Shown here one piece after another: positions 5,197 through 10,258 of a stretch of DNA of 10,258 bases; position 1 is the first letter of the stretch; each line of letters begins with the position of its first letter. The stretch is from an uncultured Clostridia bacterium (GTDB taxonomy: Bacteria; Bacillota; Clostridia; Oscillospirales; CAG-272), in assembly GCA_945949385.1 (NCBI GenBank), contig CAMFEL010000072.1:1-10258 (forward strand). Reading direction: 5' to 3'. The translations under genes and the position numbers were made by a program. The notes beneath the pieces are model-generated. The model had not been told where the DNA came from. It did not search any database and worked only from the letters and a program-made list of their open reading frames with translations.

Positions 5197-7760
5197 TCTT
5201 TTTTAAGCCTTGCAAAGGAAGCCATAAGCTTTTTTGTCCCCACCTTGTCAAATTCTATTTCGTAAAGCACATCTCCGCCCATGGCACGCACGGAAAGCAC
5301 CGTGCCGGAGCCGAAAGTGGTGTGACGCACTCTGTCGCCCTTGTCAAAAGACTCAAGGGGCGCACTGCGCCGTGCTTCGGGGCGGGAAGCACCGGGAACA
5401 GAGGGCGCCGAAAAGCGCTTCGGCGCGGCGGAACGGTTGTTGGAATTGTAGGAATTATAGGAATTGTAGGAAGCACCGGGAACATTCCCCGTGTACGCGG
5501 CACGCTCCTCCCCCGTGCCCCAGCCGGAGCCGGGTGCGCCGCGGTTGTATATGGGAGTGCCTCCGGCGCGGGCGGGCATCTGCTTGCCGAAGCCGTAGCC
5601 CGAGCCTCCCCCCATGCCCGAAAAGGCAGAGCGTCCCGAATAATCGTAAGCATCCTCTTCCTCATTTTTCAGCCACTGAGGGATCTCCCGCGCAAAGCGG
5701 GAAATCTGATTGTATTGTGTACTGCCGTTCAGCATGCGCTGATGGACATGAGTGATGAAAAGCAGCCGCTTTGCCCTTGTCAGGGCAACATATGCAAGCC
5801 GCCTCTCCTCCTCGATCTCCTCCGGCTTCATAATGGACTGAAAACCGGGGAAAATGCCTTCCTCCCAGCCGGGCAGGAATACAACGGGGAACTCCAGACC
5901 CTTTGCGCTGTGTATGGTCATCAGCACAACGGCGTCCGCGGTTTCGTCGTAGCGGTCGATGTCGGAGACCAGCGCCACATCCTCCAGAAATTCGGACAGA
6001 GAGGGCATGGCGGCGCTTTCCTCGTACTGAGCCGCCGTGGAAACAAGCTCTCCGATGTTTTCAAGGCGGTCCTTTTCCGCCTCTCCCGCCGCAGTAAGCA
6101 TTGCCTGATAGCCGGTCTTTACGGAGATGTTTTCAATAAGGGAGGATATTTTCATATTTTCCGCGTCGCTTCGGAGCTCCGTGAAAAGCTGAGCAAGCGC
6201 CGTCATGGCGCGCTGAGCCGCGGGAGGGATGGCGGCGTAGCTCTGCGCCGTCCGCATTACCTCAAGCAGAGGCAGTCCCAAAGCGTCGGCAATATCCGAG
6301 GCCGCCTGTATGCTTTTTTCGCCGATACCGCGCCTGGGCACATTGATTATCCTGCGCAGCCGCACGCTGTCTGCGGGATTGTTGATAACGGAGGCGTATG
6401 CAAGAATGTCCTTTATTTCCGCCCGCTCGAAGAAGCGCATGGCGCCTATCATCCTGTACGGAATACCGCTTTTGGCCATAGCCTGCTCAATGGCGCGGGA
6501 CATGGCGTTGGTGCGGTACAGCACCGCGAAATCACGAAAGCTTTCCCCGTCCTCATGCATGGCAGCCACGGTGTCGCATATGTATCTTGCCTCGTCAAGC
6601 TGAGTCTGCAGCTTTTTCAGAGTGATCTCCTCGCCCTTTTCCCCGTCTGTCCAGAGATTTTTGCCCTTGCGCTCCTTGTTTCTGGCAATGACCGCGTTGG
6701 CGGCGTCAAGAATGGTCTTTGTGGAGCGGTAATTCTGCTCCAGCCTTATGACCGCGGCATCGGGATAAGTCTTGTCAAAGGTCAGTATGTTTTCAATGGT
6801 AGCCCCGCGGAATTTGTATATGGACTGATCGTCGTCGCCCACTACCATCAGATTTTTTCGGTGCCCCGCCAGAAGGGATACCAGCATAAACTGAGCGTGG
6901 TTGGTGTCCTGATACTCGTCGATTGACACATAACGAAAACGGTTCTGAAGCTTTGTGCGCACCTCTTCAAAATCCCGGAGCAGGAAAACGGTCTGCATGA
7001 TAATGTCGTCAAAGTCAAGAAGATTTGAGGACTTCAGCCTGCCCTGATACATTTCGTATACAGCCGCGGTTTTCTTCATGCGCACATCACGTCCTGCTTC
7101 CTCCGCATAGCCGGAGGGAGTCATGAGACGGTTTTTGGCGGAGCTTATTTCCGCGGCAACGCTTTTCACCGGCAGACTTTTTGTGTCGATGTTCAGCGTT
7201 TTCATGCACTCCGTGATAATCTTTTTCGAGTCGTCGGAGTCAGCCACACCGAAGCCCTTGCCGTAGCCCAGAAGCTCACCGTAGCTGCGCAGAATGCGCA
7301 TACACACGGAGTGAAAGGTGCCGGTCCACATATCGTCCGCTTCCTCGCTGTCCTCGCCGAAAGCGGCGCGTACCCGCTCCTTGATTTCGTTTGCCGCCTT
7401 GTTGGTAAAGGTCACGGCAAGAACGGACCATGCGGGGGGCACCTTTACGGCAAAGCGTTCAAGAAACCTGCCAAGCTCCTCCCGGGGCAGAGAGGCGGCG
7501 CGCTCCATTTCGGCAATATCGCTTTCCCCGACGCCCTCGGGCACGCTGTCGCACTTGACTGCATCCCCATAGCGTACTATGTGGTAAAGACGGTTGACAA
7601 GCACCGTTGTCTTTCCGCTGCCGGCTCCCGCCAGTATCATAAGCGGGCCGTTCACGGTGTAAACGCATTCTCTCTGCATATCGTTAAGCTTTGAGTAGTA
7701 TATGTCAAAAAGTCTGCGCTTTTGTGCGTTATATCTCAGTTTAAGTGTGTTATTCGGCAT
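5193..7760 (-). CDS. pcrA: UvrD/PcrA-type superfamily 1 DNA helicase
   Basis: An ATP-dependent 3'-5' DNA helicase for repair, replication-conflict and transcription-linked functions. All SF1A motifs are present, numbered from the ATG at 7760: Q motif LNDMQREC (25-32), Walker A AGAGSGKTT (44-52), motif Ia AVTFTNKAANEIKER, Walker B SIDEYQDTN (279-287), motif III GDDDQSIYKFRGA (308-320), motif IV LEQNYRST (340-347), motif V TIHSAKGLEFPVVFL (615-629) and motif VI within EEERRLAYVALTRAKRLL (650-667). Between motifs I and Ia is an extra acidic segment of about 35-40 residues (about 66-108), which I associate with clostridial relatives. After the core comes a Gly/Ser/Asn-rich linker (about 699-802) with SYNSYNSYNS, then a Tudor-like domain (about 805-855: GDRVRHTTFGSGTV), which in PcrA contacts RNA polymerase. 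It is longer (855) than the usual 720-760 because of insert and linker. The ATG has only a weak AAGAG site; a GTG at 7814 would add 18 low-complexity residues with no better site. Confidence 0.95.
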   Translation of the reverse strand: MPNNTLKLRYNAQKRRLFDIYYSKLNDMQRECVYTVNGPLMILAGAGSGKTTVLVNRLYHIVRYGDAVKCDSVPEGVGESDIAEMERAASLPREELGRFLERFAVKVPPAWSVLAVTFTNKAANEIKERVRAAFGEDSEEADDMWTGTFHSVCMRILRSYGELLGYGKGFGVADSDDSKKIITECMKTLNIDTKSLPVKSVAAEISSAKNRLMTPSGYAEEAGRDVRMKKTAAVYEMYQGRLKSSNLLDFDDIIMQTVFLLRDFEEVRTKLQNRFRYVSIDEYQDTNHAQFMLVSLLAGHRKNLMVVGDDDQSIYKFRGATIENILTFDKTYPDAAVIRLEQNYRSTKTILDAANAVIARNKERKGKNLWTDGEKGEEITLKKLQTQLDEARYICDTVAAMHEDGESFRDFAVLYRTNAMSRAIEQAMAKSGIPYRMIGAMRFFERAEIKDILAYASVINNPADSVRLRRIINVPRRGIGEKSIQAASDIADALGLPLLEVMRTAQSYAAIPPAAQRAMTALAQLFTELRSDAENMKISSLIENISVKTGYQAMLTAAGEAEKDRLENIGELVSTAAQYEESAAMPSLSEFLEDVALVSDIDRYDETADAVVLMTIHSAKGLEFPVVFLPGWEEGIFPGFQSIMKPEEIEEERRLAYVALTRAKRLLFITHVHQRMLNGSTQYNQISRFAREIPQWLKNEEEDAYDYSGRSAFSGMGGGSGYGFGKQMPARAGGTPIYNRGAPGSGWGTGEERAAYTGNVPGASYNSYNSYNSNNRSAAPKRFSAPSVPGASRPEARRSAPLESFDKGDRVRHTTFGSGTVLSVRAMGGDVLYEIEFDKVGTKKLMASFARLKKD
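5442..5468. repeat. Three-copy 9-bp tandem repeat inside pcrA linker
   Basis: GGAATTGTA, GGAATTATA, GGAATTGTA occur head to tail on the plus strand and encode the Tyr-Asn-Ser repeats of the PcrA linker. The unit is a multiple of three, so copy-number changes keep the frame. It is an in-frame microsatellite in a disordered region and probably tolerant of length change. Confidence 0.75.
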
Positions 7761-7823
7761 TTTTAGGCTCTTTTCGGTAGATTTAGCAGATTTCGGCAGA
7801 TTTCTGCTTTTCACAGTTATAAT

Positions 7824-7852
7824 ATTTTATCATATTTCTTTCCGTTTGTCTA
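7824..7852 (-). promoter_or_regulatory. Sigma-A type promoter for pcrA
   Basis: On the minus strand TAGACA (7852-7847), one mismatch from TTGACA, is followed by 17 bases and TAAAAT (7829-7824). Transcription would start near 7817, leaving about 57 bases before the ATG at 7760. That start is close to the alternative GTG at 7814, which supports the ATG as the real start. Confidence 0.72.
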
Positions 7853-7860
7853 TAAAAAAG

Positions 7861-7951
7861 CGCCTTTATTAAGGATGATTTTACAGAGGCGAAAAAGCTT
7901 CATTTCGGTCAAAATGTTATAAAAACTATTTACAAAACGCCTTTAGTATGG
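7861..7951. repeat. Direct repeat pair (14 bp) in the pcrA/paaK divergent promoter region
   Basis: CGCCTTTATTAAGG (7861-7874) and CGCCTTTAGTATGG (7938-7951) agree at 12 of 14 positions and lie 77 bases apart. The first sits just upstream of the pcrA -35 box, and the second fills most of the spacer of the paaK promoter. Both are followed by an ATTTTA within about ten bases. They could be a repressor or activator site; chance similarity in AT-rich DNA is also possible. No other gene lies in 7761-8005. Confidence 0.35.
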
Positions 7952-7957
7952 TAAAAT
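7929..7957 (+). promoter_or_regulatory. Sigma-A type promoter for paaK-ACT
   Basis: TTTACA (7929-7934), 17 bases, then TAAAAT (7952-7957) form a good promoter on the plus strand. Transcription would start near 7964, some 42 bases before the paaK ATG. The leader contains GGAAGTGA ending 7 bases before the ATG, seven of eight matches to the GGAGGTGA ribosome-binding consensus. Confidence 0.78.
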
Positions 7958-8005
7958 TTTATTGCTGTAAAACGAAAATCCTAATATAATGGAAGTGAAC
8001 GAAAC

Positions 8006-9310
8006 ATGGAAAAATATTTTCAGAAGGACATAGAATGCGCCGATGTGCAGACTATAAAAGGCTGGCAGAACGAAAAGCTTCTGCGTCAGGTAAGAAATGT
8101 GTGGGACAATGTGCCCTATTACCGCAATCTTATGGAAAAAGCGGGAGTAATTCCGGAGGATATAAAGTCTGTCGACGATATATCAAAGCTTCCGTTTCTG
8201 TCAAAGGCGGATCTTCGCGACGCATACCCTTACGGACTTCTTGCCCGTCCTCTTTCGGAGTGCGTGCGTATCCATTCCACCAGCGGCACCACAGGCAAAA
8301 GAGTAATAGCCTTTTACAACCGTCACGACATAGATTTGTGGAACGACTGCTGCAGCCGTGCCCTTGCGGCGGCGGGCGCCGATGAAAACGATGTCTGTCA
8401 GGTGGCATACGGCTACGGTCTGTTTACCGGCGGCGCGGGACTTGACGGCGGCTCCCATAAGCTCGGCTGTCTTACCCTGCCCATGTCCAGCGGCAATACG
8501 GAAAGACAGATTCAGTTTATGAGAGATCTGGGTGCCACCGTGCTTTGCTGCACTCCCTCATATGCGGTTTATATCGGCGAGGTGCTTCACGAAATGGGAC
8601 TCTCAGCCGACGATATAAAGCTTAAAGCGGGAATATTCGGCGCGGAGCCCTGGACTGAGGAAATGCGCCGCGACATTGAAAAGACGCTGGGCATAAAGGC
8701 TTACGATATATACGGTCTTACGGAGCTGTCGGGACCCGGCGTTGCCTTTGAATGCTCCGCCCAGAGCGGTATGCATATAAACGAGGACCATTTTTACGCC
8801 GAGATCATCGACCCGGATACGGGCGAGGTGCTGCCCGAGGGCGAAAAGGGCGAGCTTGTGTTCACAAGCCTTGATAAGGAAGCCTTCCCCCTGCTTCGCT
8901 ACCGTACCCGCGACATATGCGTGCTGAAGCGTGAAAAATGCCCCTGCGGCAGAACACATATAAAGATGTGCAAGCCTATGGGCAGAAGCGACGATATGCT
9001 TATTATCCGCGGCGTAAACGTATTCCCCTCACAGATAGAAACTGTGCTGATGAAGATGGGCTATTCCGCAAACTATCAGATCGTGGTGGACAGAGTGGGA
9101 GCTACCGATACCTTTGATGTATATGTGGAGCTGCCCGGAGATCAGTTCTCCGACACCGTACGCGAGATGACGGAAAAGGAGAGCGCACTGTCCGGAGCGC
9201 TCAAGACCATGCTTGGCATCAATCCCAAGGTGCACCTGGTACAGCCTAAGTCCATCACCAGAAGCGAGGGCAAGGCTGTCAGAGTTATTGATAAGAGAAA
9301 GCTTGTATAA
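8006..9310 (+). CDS. paaK: Phenylacetate-CoA ligase family protein (aryl-CoA ligase)
   Basis: A 434-residue adenylate-forming enzyme that activates an aryl acid, typically phenylacetate, to its CoA thioester using ATP, giving AMP and pyrophosphate. Motifs: the P-loop-like STSGTTGK (91-98), the adenylation motif DIYGLTE (234-240), YRTRD (299-303), a CPCG turn (312-315), the hinge region GRSDDMLIIRGVNVFPSQIE (326-345), and a C-terminal RSEGKAVRV with the probable catalytic Lys423. The length is standard. In gut anaerobes this type often sits with a tandem-ACT gene, as here, or with indolepyruvate:ferredoxin oxidoreductase genes, fitting conversion of aromatic amino-acid breakdown products. Start ATG 8006 has a good ribosome site. 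Substrate specificity (phenyl-, indole- or 4-hydroxyphenylacetate) cannot be read from the sequence. The next gene begins 36 bases downstream across a purine-rich spacer. Confidence 0.93.
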   Translation: MEKYFQKDIECADVQTIKGWQNEKLLRQVRNVWDNVPYYRNLMEKAGVIPEDIKSVDDISKLPFLSKADLRDAYPYGLLARPLSECVRIHSTSGTTGKRVIAFYNRHDIDLWNDCCSRALAAAGADENDVCQVAYGYGLFTGGAGLDGGSHKLGCLTLPMSSGNTERQIQFMRDLGATVLCCTPSYAVYIGEVLHEMGLSADDIKLKAGIFGAEPWTEEMRRDIEKTLGIKAYDIYGLTELSGPGVAFECSAQSGMHINEDHFYAEIIDPDTGEVLPEGEKGELVFTSLDKEAFPLLRYRTRDICVLKREKCPCGRTHIKMCKPMGRSDDMLIIRGVNVFPSQIETVLMKMGYSANYQIVVDRVGATDTFDVYVELPGDQFSDTVREMTEKESALSGALKTMLGINPKVHLVQPKSITRSEGKAVRVIDKRKLV

Positions 9311-9346
9311 TAGAAAAAGGAAAAAGAAGAAGGAGGCACAGCGGCA

Positions 9347-9775
9347 ATGAGAGTAAAACAGATATCCGTATTTATCGAGAATAAGGCGGGCTCGCTGAGC
9401 GATGTGTGCGGCGTGCTTGCCGACAGCGGCATAAACCTGCGCGCTTTGTCCATTGCGGACACCCGCGATTTCGGAATACTGCGCATTATCGTTGAGGATC
9501 CCGAACGGGCAACGGAAATACTGCGTAGCGCGGGATACGCCTGCAAGACCACTTATGTTATCGCAGTAGAGATCGAGGACGCTCCCGGCGGCATGGCAAA
9601 GGCTATCCGCACCATAACCGACGCAGGCATCGAGATTGAATACGCCTATGCTTTTGTGTCCCATAAGCAGGGCAGCGCGTATATGATTTTCCGTATGTCC
9701 CACAGCGAGGAGTCGGAGAAAAAGCTTGAGGGTGCAGGACTGTCCCTCGTTTCCTCCGAACAGCTTTTCGGCTGA
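9347..9775 (+). CDS. Tandem ACT-domain protein, putative amino-acid sensor partner of PaaK
   Basis: This 142-residue protein consists of two ACT domains and little else. The first (about 4-68) carries the classic pattern ENKAGSLSDVCGVLADSGIN; the second (about 71-140) has EDAPGGMAKAIRTITDAGIE. Such proteins resemble the COG4747/Bt0572-type stand-alone tandem ACT proteins. ACT domains usually bind amino acids and regulate enzymes of amino-acid metabolism. No catalytic or DNA-binding domain is present, so it probably modulates PaaK or a related pathway allosterically; that role is inference. AAGGAGG lies 10 bases before the ATG at 9347. The gene follows paaK by 36 bases with no promoter or terminator between, and the pair ends at the hairpin at 9887-9918. 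It is soluble, with no signal or membrane segment. Such genes are sometimes mislabelled as acetolactate synthase subunits. Confidence 0.9.
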   Translation: MRVKQISVFIENKAGSLSDVCGVLADSGINLRALSIADTRDFGILRIIVEDPERATEILRSAGYACKTTYVIAVEIEDAPGGMAKAIRTITDAGIEIEYAYAFVSHKQGSAYMIFRMSHSEESEKKLEGAGLSLVSSEQLFG

Positions 9776-9796
9776 ACGGATATACGGCAAAGACCC

Positions 9797-9899
9797 AAAC
9801 AGACGAACGCCAAAACAGGCAACCGAGAAACGAATAATCGGAATACAGACAACCCGGAAACGAACAACCGGAAAACAGACAACCGGAAAACAGGCGCGG
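9797..9899. repeat. Degenerate ~15-bp tandem repeat after the ACT gene
   Basis: About seven imperfect units run head to tail, for example AAAACAGGCAACCGAG (9812), AAACGAATAATCGG (9828), AATACAGACAACCCGG (9842), AAACGAACAACCGG (9858), AAAACAGACAACCGG (9872) and AAAACAGGCGCGG (9887). CAGAC-type and CGAA-type units alternate, giving a higher-order period of about 30 bases (9812-9841 and 9842-9871). The last unit is also the left arm of the terminator. Short open frames across it are repeat artefacts, not genes. Confidence 0.8.
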
Positions 9900-9918
9900 C
9901 TCATGCCGCGCCTGTTTT
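9887..9918 (+). terminator. Intrinsic terminator of the paaK-ACT unit
   Basis: CAGGCGCGGC (9891-9900) and GCCGCGCCTG (9905-9914) form a perfect 10-bp stem with a TCAT loop. Four flanking A bases pair with the TTTT that follows. It lies 111 bases past the ACT stop codon. The symmetry (AAAA before, TTTT after) means it could work in both directions. Confidence 0.88.
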
Positions 9919-9970
9919 GATGTAAACTGTATAGAGACATCACCCGCACTCCCCCACCCAACATAATTCA

Positions 9971-10087
9971 CGCAGGGCTCCGCCCTGTGCCTCGTTTGTC
10001 ATATGCGGGGCTCCGCCCGGGGCTCCGTCGAGACGGAGACCCTCACCTCGCTCGGGGTGCTTTTTAGAGAAAAGCACCCCAAGACCC
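9971..10087. repeat. GC-rich intergenic repeat, copy 1
   Basis: Shared parts with copy 2 are a GGGCTCCGCCC block (9975), CGTTTGTCATATGCGGGG (9993-10010, 18 of 18 identical), and a 39-base identical block (10049-10087). The 39-base block holds a perfect 11-bp hairpin: GGGGTGCTTTT (10054-10064), loop TAGAG, AAAAGCACCCC (10070-10080). This copy has about 20 extra bases containing a second palindrome, CTCCGTC (10023-10029) with GACGGAG (10032-10038). No flanking target duplication was recognised. No T-run follows the hairpin, so it is not a standard terminator. Confidence 0.78.
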
Positions 10088-10162
10088 CGAAAAACTTAAA
10101 TAGGAGAGAAAAAACAGACGGCTCAAAACCATAGCAAGCCAAAGGCGCACGCCGCCAAAAGT

Positions 10163-10258
10163 ACATGGGACTCCGCCCCGCACCCCGTTTGTCATATGCG
10201 GGGGCTCCGCCCCGCGCCCCGCTCGGGGTGCTTTTTAGAGAAAAGCACCCCAAGACCC
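10163..10258. repeat. GC-rich intergenic repeat, copy 2 (cut by window end)
   Basis: A same-orientation second copy begins near GGGACTCCGCCC (10167-10178), continues with the 18-base identical block (10186-10203), and ends in the 39-base identical block (10220-10258). The hairpin arms are 10225-10235 and 10241-10251. It lacks the extra palindromic segment of copy 1. It is interrupted by the window boundary, so its full length is unknown. Confidence 0.78.

Larger units (their letters stand above)
9919..10258. other. Gene-free, repeat-rich end of the window
   Basis: I see no believable gene here. Up to about 9970 there is plain AT-mixed spacer. Two copies of a GC-rich repeat follow, separated by about 75 bases (10088-10162) containing a short hairpin (GGCG/CGCC near 10145-10155). 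The motif GGG(A)CTCCGCCC occurs four times (9975, 10008, 10167, 10202). An open frame on the minus strand spans the repeats but encodes a duplicated low-value peptide with no ribosome site or family match. Confidence 0.75.

Noticed and set aside
5190..6926. Plus-strand open frame (578 codons) opposite pcrA
   Set aside because: Antisense to all helicase motifs; composition unnatural, no start signals.
9797..9899. CRISPR-like array
   Set aside because: Units are only ~15 bases, degenerate, directly adjoining with no unique spacers, and no cas gene is present.
9029..9964. Minus-strand open frame (311 codons) with repeated Phe/Val/Cys motifs
   Set aside because: It is antisense to paaK and the ACT gene, and its repetitive peptide comes from the noncoding tandem repeat at 9797-9899.
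10049..10087. Intrinsic terminator at the GGGGTGC hairpin
   Set aside because: There is no T-run after the stem on either strand; the T bases are within the stem itself.
9999..10253. Minus-strand open frame of 84 codons over the end repeats
   Set aside because: It encodes the same peptide twice because it spans both repeat copies; no ribosome site and no family match.

Overview
The window looks like a chromosomal segment from an anaerobic gut-type Firmicute, most plausibly a clostridium of the Oscillospirales/Ruminococcaceae group. The grounds are a short archaeal/eukaryote-type prolyl-tRNA synthetase, a PcrA/UvrD helicase with an N-terminal layout I associate with that group, a paaK gene followed by a tandem-ACT gene, near-consensus sigma-A promoters, purine-rich Shine-Dalgarno sites and GC-rich 'GGGCTCCGCCC' intergenic repeats. 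The taxonomic call is inference from gene content; no rRNA gene or tRNA is visible.

Layout. Positions 1-7760 are all read on the minus strand. In transcription order these are pcrA/uvrD (7760-5193), proS (5129-3690), a rodA-type SEDS gene (3571-2447), a Gfo/Idh/MocA-fold protein of the GH109 type (2358-1117), then, after an intrinsic terminator and a fresh promoter, wecB (869-12). wecB runs into a stop codon right after its conserved DSGG motif, a few bases from the window edge. Positions 7761-8005 form a divergent promoter region. On the plus strand follow paaK (8006-9310) and a tandem-ACT-domain gene (9347-9775), closed by a strong hairpin terminator at 9887-9918. The remaining ~340 bases hold no gene but carry two copies of a GC-rich intergenic repeat, the second cut by the window end.

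Transcription. I can place near-consensus promoters with 17-bp spacers in front of wecB, proS, pcrA and paaK. The proS -35 box overlaps the pcrA stop codon. No convincing promoter is seen in front of rodA or the GH109-like gene, so proS-rodA-GH109 may share a transcript ending at 1031-1068.

Function. The minus-strand genes serve DNA repair and transcription-linked helicase work (pcrA), tRNA charging (proS), peptidoglycan synthesis (rodA), probable sugar metabolism (GH109-like) and amino-sugar nucleotide supply for surface glycans (wecB). paaK plus the ACT protein is a recurrent pair in anaerobes, linked to aryl-acid/aryl-CoA metabolism. No mobile element, CRISPR array, defence system or clearly new system is visible. 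The most curious parts are the noncoding repeats after the ACT gene, the cytoplasmic GH109-like protein and the broken wecB end.
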